From the NCBI GenBank assembly GCA_902531515.1, contig CACAEJ010000014.1, positions 1 through 36,402 on the forward strand: a stretch of DNA of 36,402 nt, written 5' to 3'. Shown piece after piece: positions 26,701 through 34,261 of this stretch; the first letter of the stretch is position 1, and every line of letters starts with the position of its first letter. A model generated the notes under the pieces. It was not told where the DNA came from, ran no database searches, and saw nothing but the letters and a program-made list of their open reading frames with translations. This DNA comes from an uncultured Pseudohongiella sp. (lineage in GTDB: Bacteria > Pseudomonadota > Gammaproteobacteria > Pseudomonadales > Pseudohongiellaceae). The position numbers and the translations under genes are program-made.

Positions 26701-26780
26701 TTTTACTGCGTCCCCATAATCTTTTGTGTTTTAGAAATATTGCCTCATAAAAAGTGAATTTTCCACAAATACTTCACTGC

Positions 26781-26786
26781 TATGAT
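26781..26786 (+). promoter_or_regulatory. Candidate -10 box for the MBL/SMP-30 operon
   Basis: TATGAT lies 84 bases before the MBL start in the 169 bp divergent gap. The sequence 16-17 bases further upstream (TTTTCC) is a poor -35 match, so this is only a suggestion. An AGAGAGG ribosome site lies six bases before the MBL ATG. Confidence 0.2.
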
Positions 26787-26869
26787 GAAATCTCGTCGCC
26801 CTGAGCGTATAGTCACCATATAACTATCGTTTTGGCACCGGGCATCATTGCTCAAGAGAGAGGCAAACA

Positions 26870-27925
26870 ATGGGCAAGGGACTTTTTTCAGCAAAGAGTA
26901 TTCAAAACCAGCTTTTTTGGTCAACCTTTATGTCGGTGCTTGCAGTTGTTAGCTATGCACAAGAGGTCATTAATACGAATACTCATCGTCTCGAACAAGT
27001 AGCGGACGGAGTATATTTCGCCACTGGTACGGGTGACATTTACACGATGAGCAATGCGCTCATTATTGAGCGAGATGAAGACATCGTAATTGTCGACTCT
27101 CATATTACTCCTGCTGCGGGAAGAGCACTTTTGGATTCGATACGAATCGTGAGCGATAAACCCGTAACCACCATGATAAATTCCCACTTTCATTATGATC
27201 ATTCGAATGGAACTCCGGCCTTTGGCGAAGGTTTGGAAATAATAGGTCACCAAGTTACCTACGATAAATTGACCGGTGATCCAGAAAATGAACACACTTA
27301 TCAGTCCTCGCTTCGCCGGTTCGATAGCACGGTGGCCCGACTCGAAAATGAACTATCTAACGTGACAGATTCTGATGAGAGACGGCAAATCCAAAACCAA
27401 TTAGACTACTGGAAGCGTCATGTGGAAGCACAATCAGAGATAGTATTCACGCCACCCACGCAGACCTTGCGAGATAAGATGACTCTGTATCGGGGGGGCA
27501 GAGAAATCCAGTTACACTACTTCGGTCGCGCTCATACTGGTGGTGACTTAGCAATCTATCTGCCAGACGAAAAAATTGTTTTCACTGGAGATATGATGCT
27601 CGGAGGAATCTCTTATATGGGTGATGGTTACGTCACGGAATGGGCAGATACACTCCAAGGTCTCAAAGGTCTGGATATTGAACTAATCTTGCCAGGACAC
27701 GGGCCAAGGATCACTGACATCGAGCGGATATCTTTTGTTCAAGCCTACTACACAGATTTAACTGAGGAAATTAGACGACTCAAAGATCTGGGTTATTCTG
27801 CAGAAGAGGCTTCCGCGCGCGCAGACCTTCGACAACACGAACAAACTCTTGGTGTTCGTCAGCTAGGAGCGAACTTAGAAGCTGTTCAAAGAATGTATGA
27901 CATATGGGATGGCCTTATTCAGTAA
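26870..27925 (+). CDS. Exported metallo-beta-lactamase-fold hydrolase 2
   Basis: A 351-residue MBL-fold protein with a signal peptide ending near SYAQ (residue 31). The metal site is complete: His106-x-His108-x-Asp110-His111 (HFHYDH), His222, Asp241 and His277 (LPGHGPR). A charged helical insertion at about 143-185, rich in Glu, Gln and Arg, separates the first ligands from the rest and may form a coiled coil or dimer contact; it is absent from the other MBL protein in this window. It is followed 13 bp later by the SMP-30 gene, so the pair may open cyclic esters together. Confidence 0.9.
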   Translation: MGKGLFSAKSIQNQLFWSTFMSVLAVVSYAQEVINTNTHRLEQVADGVYFATGTGDIYTMSNALIIERDEDIVIVDSHITPAAGRALLDSIRIVSDKPVTTMINSHFHYDHSNGTPAFGEGLEIIGHQVTYDKLTGDPENEHTYQSSLRRFDSTVARLENELSNVTDSDERRQIQNQLDYWKRHVEAQSEIVFTPPTQTLRDKMTLYRGGREIQLHYFGRAHTGGDLAIYLPDEKIVFTGDMMLGGISYMGDGYVTEWADTLQGLKGLDIELILPGHGPRITDIERISFVQAYYTDLTEEIRRLKDLGYSAEEASARADLRQHEQTLGVRQLGANLEAVQRMYDIWDGLIQ

Positions 27926-27938
27926 TTTGGAGTCTAGT

Positions 27939-28949
27939 ATGAGAATTATAATTGAGAAATTTACTATTTTAGTATGTGCACTATGCATTGTCGGCTGCAG
28001 TAGCGATGAAGCTGCAGAGTCGAAAATTATTGATAATGCCGGGAGTATTGAGCGTCTTGACCCGAGACTCGATACATTAATACCCGCAGATGCCAACATC
28101 CAAAAGCTGGCCGGTGGCTTCACCTTCACAGAAGGCCCGGTGTGGGATAAACGTAAAAATCTGCTCTATTTTAGTGATGTACGCGACAACACTATCTACT
28201 CTTGGAGTGAAAATGAAGGTGTAAATGTTTTTATCCAACCAGTTTTTGCCGAAGAAACAGATCATCCATCAGTCGGCTCTAACGGCCTTACATTAGATAG
28301 TGAAGGTCACCTAATACTAATGGAGCATGGCTATAGGCGGGTTTCACGTCTTGAAACCAACGGTGAAAGGACAACATTAGCTGGCAACTATCGGGGTAAC
28401 CGACTGAATAGCCCAAACGATGTGGCTTGGCATACAAACGGTTGGTTGTATTTCACGGACCCTCCCTATGGATTGGCGGGACTCGAGAATGATCCAGCAA
28501 GAGAACTCGATTACAACGGTATCTATCGGTTAAGTCCCGAAGGGGAAATTCAGCTACTCGAGCGGAACCAGACTCGACCTAATGGGATTGCTTTTTCTCC
28601 GGATGAGGAGACATTGTACGTAGCTAATTCGGATGCGGAAAATAAAGTCTGGTATGCGTATACCGTTATTCACGGAATCATAGGAAATCCTCGTGTATTT
28701 TATGACGTGAATGATCAGACAGGCGAAGGTGCAGCTGATGGTATGAAGGTAGATATTGAGGGTAATATTTTCGCTACAGGCCCCGGAGGTGTATGGATTT
28801 TTGACCCGGATGGGACACACCTTGGAACAATCAAACCCAGCGAAGTACCGGCTAACGTTGCCTGGGGTGACGATGGATCGACCTTGTATATGACCGCGCG
28901 GACTGGTCTTTATCGCATTCGCTTAAATACCAGCGGAGAAATCCCATAG
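27939..28949 (+). CDS. SMP-30/gluconolactonase-family lipoprotein
   Basis: A 336-residue six-bladed propeller lipoprotein (lipobox IVGC, Cys20). The calcium or zinc ligands of the SMP-30 family are visible: Glu65 in TEGPVWD, Asn in NSPNDV and Asp in VANSD, with RPNGIAFSPDEETLY as the classic family block. Members hydrolyse sugar lactones or other cyclic esters, which suits a role after periplasmic sugar or alcohol oxidation. ATG 27939 is chosen for the GGAG upstream and the lipoprotein signal; an in-frame ATG at 27897 inside the MBL gene would place extra residues before it. Confidence 0.9.
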   Translation: MRIIIEKFTILVCALCIVGCSSDEAAESKIIDNAGSIERLDPRLDTLIPADANIQKLAGGFTFTEGPVWDKRKNLLYFSDVRDNTIYSWSENEGVNVFIQPVFAEETDHPSVGSNGLTLDSEGHLILMEHGYRRVSRLETNGERTTLAGNYRGNRLNSPNDVAWHTNGWLYFTDPPYGLAGLENDPARELDYNGIYRLSPEGEIQLLERNQTRPNGIAFSPDEETLYVANSDAENKVWYAYTVIHGIIGNPRVFYDVNDQTGEGAADGMKVDIEGNIFATGPGGVWIFDPDGTHLGTIKPSEVPANVAWGDDGSTLYMTARTGLYRIRLNTSGEIP

Positions 28950-28951
28950 GT

Positions 28952-28979
28952 AGGAGGACAGAAATTAGTGAAACCGTAG
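28952..28979 (+). other. Orphan ribosome site with a three-codon frame
   Basis: A perfect AGGAGG at 28952-28957 lies just after the SMP-30 stop. Ten bases on is GTG AAA CCG TAG, a frame of only three codons. It may be a leader peptide, the remnant of a lost gene or chance. The next gene has its own GGAG at 29023-29026. Confidence 0.2.
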
Positions 28980-29032
28980 GCAAAATCATTTACAGTTCCT
29001 TGTGTAGTTGAAGCTGACAATCGGAGATGAAG

Positions 29033-29515
29033 ATGAAGTTGAAGGCATTTAACAGTCTTATTGCTGGCTTATTCGTGAGCGTAACCGGCTCTTTTGCAAA
29101 CGCTCAATCCATCGAAGACGTTGTGCTCAATGTATACAAAGAGCCTACGTGTGGTTGCTGTAACGGATGGATAGAGCACATGAACGACAACGGATATTCA
29201 ACAACCTTTCATCACCCAACTAATATACAAAAGCTGAAGGACGAATTTGGATTGAAGAACGAGTGGCGATCCTGTCATACCGCAGTGCACAAGGATGGCT
29301 ATTACTTTGAGGGGCATATTCCAGAAAAATTTATCGCTCAATTTCTCTCTGCGCCTCCTCAGGGATCGATGGGCCTTGCAGTGCCCGGCATGCCAATCGG
29401 TGGTCCAGGCATGGAAATGGGAAATAGATTTACGCCGTACGACATACTGCTAATCAATAAGGATGGAAGCCATTCTATTTTTGCCAGTATCAAAAAAGCC
29501 TCTGACCAACACTAA
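29033..29515 (+). CDS. Exported DUF411 metal-binding protein
   Basis: A 160-residue exported DUF411 protein. The signal peptide ends near ANAQ (residue 25). The family metal-binding residues are all present: Cys40, Cys42 and Cys43 in PTCGCCNGW, Cys81-His82 in SCHTA, and His95 in GHIP. DUF411 proteins are linked to copper binding or delivery. ATG 29033 has GGAG six bases upstream; the ATG two codons earlier abuts it and is less likely. It follows the SMP-30 gene by 83 bp and ends 7 bp from the convergent GMC gene. Copper supply to an exported enzyme is plausible but not shown. Confidence 0.9.
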   Translation: MKLKAFNSLIAGLFVSVTGSFANAQSIEDVVLNVYKEPTCGCCNGWIEHMNDNGYSTTFHHPTNIQKLKDEFGLKNEWRSCHTAVHKDGYYFEGHIPEKFIAQFLSAPPQGSMGLAVPGMPIGGPGMEMGNRFTPYDILLINKDGSHSIFASIKKASDQH

Positions 29516-29522
29516 ATTTGAC

Positions 29523-31223
29523 TTAAATTTCGCTTCTTCGCGCTGCTTGATTGATTAAGTCAGCTGCGCGAAATGCGAGTGCCATAATCGTCATTGTAGG
29601 TTGACCTCGGCTTGAGGTTACTAGAGAGCTACCATCACAAAGAAACAGATTGGGGACATCATGAGCTCTATGGTTTGGGTTTATAACCGATGTGTCAGGG
29701 TCATCGCCCATCCTACACGTCCCCAGCAAATGAACATTGCCAGTCTGACCTCCTGAAGGATACGAGGCGCTTATATTTTTTGCTCCAACCGCCTCCATCA
29801 GCTCCACGCTCTTATTCATAAACCATTCCATTGTGGCAAGATCATCTGGATGATCCATATAGGTGCAACGAATTGCCGGTCGACCAAAATTATCTCTGTG
29901 TGTGGGATCAAGTGTTACATTATTTGTTGGCAGAGGCAGCGATGTGGTATGACCATCAAAAGCTGCTGAATGTGAAAATCTACTTGCCAAGCTATCTTTA
30001 AAATCCGCACCCCAACTTGGTCCCCCGAAAGAATCTGAAGCTCCAAGCGCAAACTCTATAGGCGTTCCGGCAGACGGATGTCTCCCATCAATACCCCCGC
30101 CGCCGTAAAAACCTAGTTCCGAATCTAACTCGTAGAAGTCATGCACCACTCGCGTTGCCGGTATGCTCTTCCACGCTTTCACAGGCTCCTCAAACAAACC
30201 TGCTACCGAAGAGTAGCCATTAAACATAAGGTTTTGACCCACGACACCGCTGGAGTTCGCGAGACCTCGAGGAAAAAGGTTGGACTCAGACATCAACAAA
30301 AGTCGTGGGGTTTCAGCACCATTTGCAGATAAAACAACTGCCTTCGTTTTTTGAGCCTGCTCGACCCCATCTGCATCAAAATAAACTACCTCATTTGCCC
30401 GACCACTAGAGTCGGTATTAATTCGTGAGACAGTGGCCCAAGTTCTTAATTCACAATTACCTGTCGCCAATGCGAACGGAATCATTGCCACCATCGAAGA
30501 TGATTTTGCGTCTACCTCACAACCAAAACCGTTACACCATCCACAATTAATACAGCCAGGCCTTCCATTGTGTGGCTTCGAAAGAATTGCGACAGGCGCT
30601 GGATATGGATTTAAACCAAGTTTTTTCGCCGCTCTCTCTAAAAGAACATCTGACCCTTTTATAGGCATAGGTGGGCACGGATAGTCCCGTGATCGAAATG
30701 GGTCCCAAGGTCCCTGTAGACCGGACACTCCAATTTCCCAATCAACTTTTGTGTAGTAGGGCTCCAAATCTTCGTATCGGATTGGCCAGTCTGAAAAATT
30801 GGTTCCGGCGATTGTTCCCTTGACACTTGCTTCCATAAAATCAATCGGGCGGAGTCTCCAAAAATTTCCAGAAAAATGTACGCTGCTTCCACCTACATTG
30901 TGAGCATAGCGGAGGACCGCTTCCCTTGGTTCAGCCTCTTCGTCTGAAGTCTTACGAAAAGTTTGAACGTTTCCGCGCCTAGCACTCCAGGTCAAGTCGA
31001 AATTATGCTTGTAACCCCATTCGTCATGTCTGAAGTCGGCGGCTTTCAGATGAGGTCCTTGCTCAAGGATTACGACAGAATGACCCGCTTCGGCCAACTC
31101 TTTGGCAAGAATGCCTCCTGCCGCACCGGAGCCAATGATAACGAAGTCAACTTGCTCTCTTGTTTTAAAAGCTTGAGTAGACGGTTCAGCCAATTCACTC
31201 ACCTTTTTCCATATAGTCGGCAT
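29523..31223 (-). CDS. GMC-family flavoprotein dehydrogenase
   Basis: A 566-residue FAD enzyme of the glucose-methanol-choline family, gluconate-2-dehydrogenase branch. Seen: the dinucleotide motif GSGAAGG near the start, a GGSSVHFSGNFWR loop, and the C-terminal block HLLGTCRMGDDP with DVPNLFLCDGSS. Cys224, Cys227, Cys230 and Cys235 form a Cys-rich loop like that which holds an iron-sulfur cluster in bacterial FAD-glucose dehydrogenase. It presumably oxidises a sugar, sugar acid or alcohol in the periplasm, carried there by its subunit 3 partner. The start is uncertain: ATG 31223 has no ribosome site; GTG 31202 has GGA five bases upstream. Both overlap the upstream gene. Confidence 0.88.
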   Translation of the reverse strand: MPTIWKKVSELAEPSTQAFKTREQVDFVIIGSGAAGGILAKELAEAGHSVVILEQGPHLKAADFRHDEWGYKHNFDLTWSARRGNVQTFRKTSDEEAEPREAVLRYAHNVGGSSVHFSGNFWRLRPIDFMEASVKGTIAGTNFSDWPIRYEDLEPYYTKVDWEIGVSGLQGPWDPFRSRDYPCPPMPIKGSDVLLERAAKKLGLNPYPAPVAILSKPHNGRPGCINCGWCNGFGCEVDAKSSSMVAMIPFALATGNCELRTWATVSRINTDSSGRANEVVYFDADGVEQAQKTKAVVLSANGAETPRLLLMSESNLFPRGLANSSGVVGQNLMFNGYSSVAGLFEEPVKAWKSIPATRVVHDFYELDSELGFYGGGGIDGRHPSAGTPIEFALGASDSFGGPSWGADFKDSLASRFSHSAAFDGHTTSLPLPTNNVTLDPTHRDNFGRPAIRCTYMDHPDDLATMEWFMNKSVELMEAVGAKNISASYPSGGQTGNVHLLGTCRMGDDPDTSVINPNHRAHDVPNLFLCDGSSLVTSSRGQPTMTIMALAFRAADLINQAARRSEI

Positions 31224-31773
31224 CGTAATAACCAAACGGTGTGGTCCATCCAAGGCGACCATCAAATCCGACTAACTGATCACCGACTAAATTACGGTTA
31301 CCACCGTACTCTGGCAGAGCGAACATGCCAGCTATGGTCAAATACCTGGCAGTTGCAAAGAACTCAGTGTCTTCAATACTCTTTAGAAGCTGATCCTGAT
31401 CCAAAGACGAAAGTGGATGAAAAAAAGGACTATTAAATTCTGAACCTGTATTCTTCTGCAAATCATGCAATCCGATTCGCAGGATATCTAACGCGTCAAT
31501 TCTATCTTTTAAAACATTATCAAAGAAATAAACCACCCCCGCTTCCCTTGCTCCAGGAGAGTCAGTCGCAGGTAAAATTCTTTCGGCAACTGCATCTAAT
31601 TCCATGGCTTCAGTTGAACTTAATGTTTGAAAAGCTGATGCAGTTAACTGGTTTTTTTTCGCCTCTTGACAGGCACTGATTATTGTCGGCAATGTCAGCA
31701 ACATCGCCGACTTACTCGCGGAATTTTGTAACAGACGCATGAAGGACCTGCGCGTAAGGAGATTAATTTCCAC
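31195..31773 (-). CDS. Gluconate 2-dehydrogenase subunit 3 family protein
   Basis: A 192-residue protein of the gluconate-2-dehydrogenase subunit 3 family, the small partner of GMC dehydrogenases needed for their export and activity. The N-terminus has TRRSFMRLL, a Tat-like twin-arginine motif, then a hydrophobic stretch and a possible lipobox (ISAC). The core shows the family pattern ELDAVAERILPATDSPGAREAG. The gene overlaps the GMC gene, as is usual for these pairs. The third partner, a multi-heme cytochrome c subunit, is not nearby. Confidence 0.85.
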   Translation of the reverse strand: MEINLLTRRSFMRLLQNSASKSAMLLTLPTIISACQEAKKNQLTASAFQTLSSTEAMELDAVAERILPATDSPGAREAGVVYFFDNVLKDRIDALDILRIGLHDLQKNTGSEFNSPFFHPLSSLDQDQLLKSIEDTEFFATARYLTIAGMFALPEYGGNRNLVGDQLVGFDGRLGWTTPFGYYDADYMEKGE

Positions 31774-31841
31774 TTAGCCCCCCGACTAAAATTTTATCCT
31801 AACTATAGAACGTCAGTTTAACAGCGTTGGATCCCAAATTA

Positions 31842-32840
31842 CTAGACTGTCAGAAATGATCTGGCGCGCTTGAGCAGAGGCTCTATAGAATCTTTTGTGA
31901 TTTCCCAAGCCGGGTCTTCACGCTTGCCCCGTCTGTGGAGCATTAAATTGAAACTGGTAATTATCGCAAATTTGTACGCAGCTAGTGCCCGATACCAATT
32001 TATATCGGATGAATTTATGCCAGACGTTTCTGAATACATACTTATAAGCTCCTCTGCATTTGGCATCGTATATTCGGAATGATTGACGTCATCCCAAGCC
32101 ATAGGGTCATTGAACGTTGCAAACCAACCAATATCATTCAGTATTGAACCAATACCGACGAGCTCCCAATCAATCACGGCGAGAAGTTGACCGTCCTTGG
32201 AGTAGAATAAATTAGACCATTGAAAATCACCATGGAAAATTCCAATTTGAATATTTTTTGGAAGTCTAGCTAAAAGTAGTTTCTTTACTTCAGGAACCAG
32301 TTTGAGTCTTTGTTTTTCCGCCCCCTTTTCAAAAAATCTGTCCCACCTATTAACGTCATGATCCAATCTGATGGGAGCACCTAAGTAACTTGCCTGACTC
32401 CAGTCTAAATTGTGAATCTCACTCATCGCCCTAATGGCTTGGTAAGCCATTCCAAAGCGAACCTGACGTGGAAGGTCCTTAACCCAACTATCGGACAAGC
32501 GCACTGTGTCACCGTCCAAAAGACGAACAATGAAATAAGGTCTCCCAAACCAGCAGGGATCTTCCCCAAACCACTTTACTTCGCAATGAGGAACTGAGTC
32601 GGGCAGGAGATTAAGAGCTGTGACTTGTCGGATGACATCAGCCGTGCTCTCCAACTTTACATCAGGTGGAGGCAGGCGAATGTACCAACTATCTTTCCGA
32701 TTCAATGTGTTTACGGTGAATCCGTAAGAAAAGCCGGCGTGGCCCGGCATCTTCATAACGTCCGAGACAGAAATATTCTTGTCGTTGTAGTGAGCTTGAC
32801 TAAAAGGTAAAAGCCGCTGTGCTAGCTCATCGAGTTCCAT
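31842..32840 (-). CDS. APH-family phosphotransferase
   Basis: A 332-residue cytoplasmic kinase-like protein of the aminoglycoside phosphotransferase fold, closest in style to the acyl-CoA-dehydrogenase-10/11-type phosphotransferases. The catalytic loop is HGDFQWSN (His203, Asp205, Asn210) and the metal-binding Asp224 lies in VIDWELVG, so it looks active. Members phosphorylate small hydroxylated molecules or hydroxyacyl-CoA; antibiotic resistance is not implied. It follows the DUF1552 gene by 68 bp in the same direction and may share its transcript. Confidence 0.88.
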   Translation of the reverse strand: MELDELAQRLLPFSQAHYNDKNISVSDVMKMPGHAGFSYGFTVNTLNRKDSWYIRLPPPDVKLESTADVIRQVTALNLLPDSVPHCEVKWFGEDPCWFGRPYFIVRLLDGDTVRLSDSWVKDLPRQVRFGMAYQAIRAMSEIHNLDWSQASYLGAPIRLDHDVNRWDRFFEKGAEKQRLKLVPEVKKLLLARLPKNIQIGIFHGDFQWSNLFYSKDGQLLAVIDWELVGIGSILNDIGWFATFNDPMAWDDVNHSEYTMPNAEELISMYSETSGINSSDINWYRALAAYKFAIITSFNLMLHRRGKREDPAWEITKDSIEPLLKRARSFLTV

Positions 32841-32908
32841 AAGCTTCTATTTACGAAAGTAACCAATACTTGAGTCGACCCGAGGACATAAGATAAAGTT
32901 TAATAAAA

Positions 32909-34261
32909 TCAAACGTTAAACAAGTTCTCTATTACTCCCGTGCTATCTCCTAAGGCGCCCACATTAACACCGAAGTTGTTTAGCATGGTCAATTGTAAGT
33001 TACTAATTGGAAGATCGGCTTCAAAAGAAATGTGGCGTCCACCCTTATGCGTACCCGAACCTCCTCCAGCGATAAAACAGGGTAGATCAGTATGTAAGTG
33101 CTTATTACCATCACTAATTCCGCAGCCATAAAGCATAACGATGTTATCAAGCAAGGTGGCATCCCCGTCTGGGGTCTCAGCAAGCTTGTCCATAAAGTAA
33201 GCAAATTGCTCAATATGGTGGCGGTTAAGTTTTGCTAATTTTTCCATTTGTACCGGATTATCCTGGTGGTGCGAAAGGCCATGGTGAGGGTCAGGTATCC
33301 CTAATTCAGGATAACTTCTGGGCGACACCTCTCTTGACATCATAAAGGTGATAACCCGAGTCATATCCGTTTGAAAAGCCATCAGCTGTAAATCAAACAT
33401 CAATTTGGCATGCTCTGCAAAAGTATCGGGGATACCCCCTGACGGTCGAACCATTTCAGGCAATTCAATGCTCTGCCTTTCAGCGATAGCAATCCGTCTC
33501 TCAGAGTCTCGAATCGCTTCTAAGTATTGATCTATCTTCTGCCTATCATAGCTAGGTAAGGTTTTTTGTAGTTTATCAACTTCAGTCAACAGAGAATCCA
33601 AGATACTTCTTTCTTCCTTGAGCCTCGCATCTCGGGCCTCTTTGGAGGTGTCGTCTGAGTCTCCAAAAAGTCGCTCAAAAACAGCCCGGGGCTGATTTTC
33701 CATCGGCAACGGCGTTGACTCATTGCGCCAGCTTAAGGTGTTTGCATAAGCGCAACTCCAACCGGCCTCACATGCTCCAATTAGCTCATTTGGATCAAGG
33801 GCTATTTCAAGGGACCTCATTTGAGTCGCATTACCTATATGTGCGGCTGCTAGTTGATCCATTGAGACTCCGCACTCAATGTCCGCACCTTCGGTTTTTT
33901 TAGGATGAGCTCCTGTCAAATAAGCTGCGGAAGCCCTTACGTGGTCGCCCGTGCCCTCACCGGGCTGAGGCATGGCAGGGTGTAGTGCCAAACCCGACAA
34001 TATCGAAATCTTTTCCTTATACTTACCTAAAGGTTTAAGAGTTTCGGGTAATTCAAAATTCGTACCTATAGTTTTCGGAGTCCACTTGTCCATAATCACG
34101 CCGTTAGGAACATACCCAACAAATAGACGCTGAGCCGGTTTAATATAATCTTGAGCATTCGAGAGCGCTGGTACCATTGATTCTAGAGCGGGTAGCGCGA
34201 GAACTGCCCCGGCTCCTCTTAGAAAAGTTCTTCGTGACAACGCTTTTTTAGTAATTATCAT
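32909..34261 (-). CDS. Tat-exported DUF1552 protein
   Basis: A 450-residue DUF1552 protein with a clear twin-arginine signal (SRRTFLR at 9-15, then a hydrophobic stretch to about 35). The mature part carries the family pattern: GYVPNGV, a GTGDHVRASAAYLTGAHP block, a MSREVSPRSYPELG motif and HHGLSHH. The fold resembles sulfatase/phosphatase-like metalloproteins and the function is unknown. The start at ATG 34261 has AGGAGG ten bases upstream; a TTG three codons earlier sits right against that site. It overlaps the stop of the DUF1592 gene by 14 bp, the usual gene pair for these two families. Confidence 0.88.
   Translation of the reverse strand: MIITKKALSRRTFLRGAGAVLALPALESMVPALSNAQDYIKPAQRLFVGYVPNGVIMDKWTPKTIGTNFELPETLKPLGKYKEKISILSGLALHPAMPQPGEGTGDHVRASAAYLTGAHPKKTEGADIECGVSMDQLAAAHIGNATQMRSLEIALDPNELIGACEAGWSCAYANTLSWRNESTPLPMENQPRAVFERLFGDSDDTSKEARDARLKEERSILDSLLTEVDKLQKTLPSYDRQKIDQYLEAIRDSERRIAIAERQSIELPEMVRPSGGIPDTFAEHAKLMFDLQLMAFQTDMTRVITFMMSREVSPRSYPELGIPDPHHGLSHHQDNPVQMEKLAKLNRHHIEQFAYFMDKLAETPDGDATLLDNIVMLYGCGISDGNKHLHTDLPCFIAGGGSGTHKGGRHISFEADLPISNLQLTMLNNFGVNVGALGDSTGVIENLFNV

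Noticed and set aside
26921-27295. A 124-codon open frame on the minus strand
   Set aside because: It lies wholly inside the MBL hydrolase 2 gene, whose metal motifs are intact, and its translation has no recognisable domain.
30963-31436. A 157-codon open frame on the plus strand
   Set aside because: It is antisense to the GMC and subunit 3 genes, both with clear family motifs, and its product looks like a random shadow.
31842-32840. Aminoglycoside-resistance kinase
   Set aside because: The fold is shared with many metabolic kinases, and no resistance-gene context is present.
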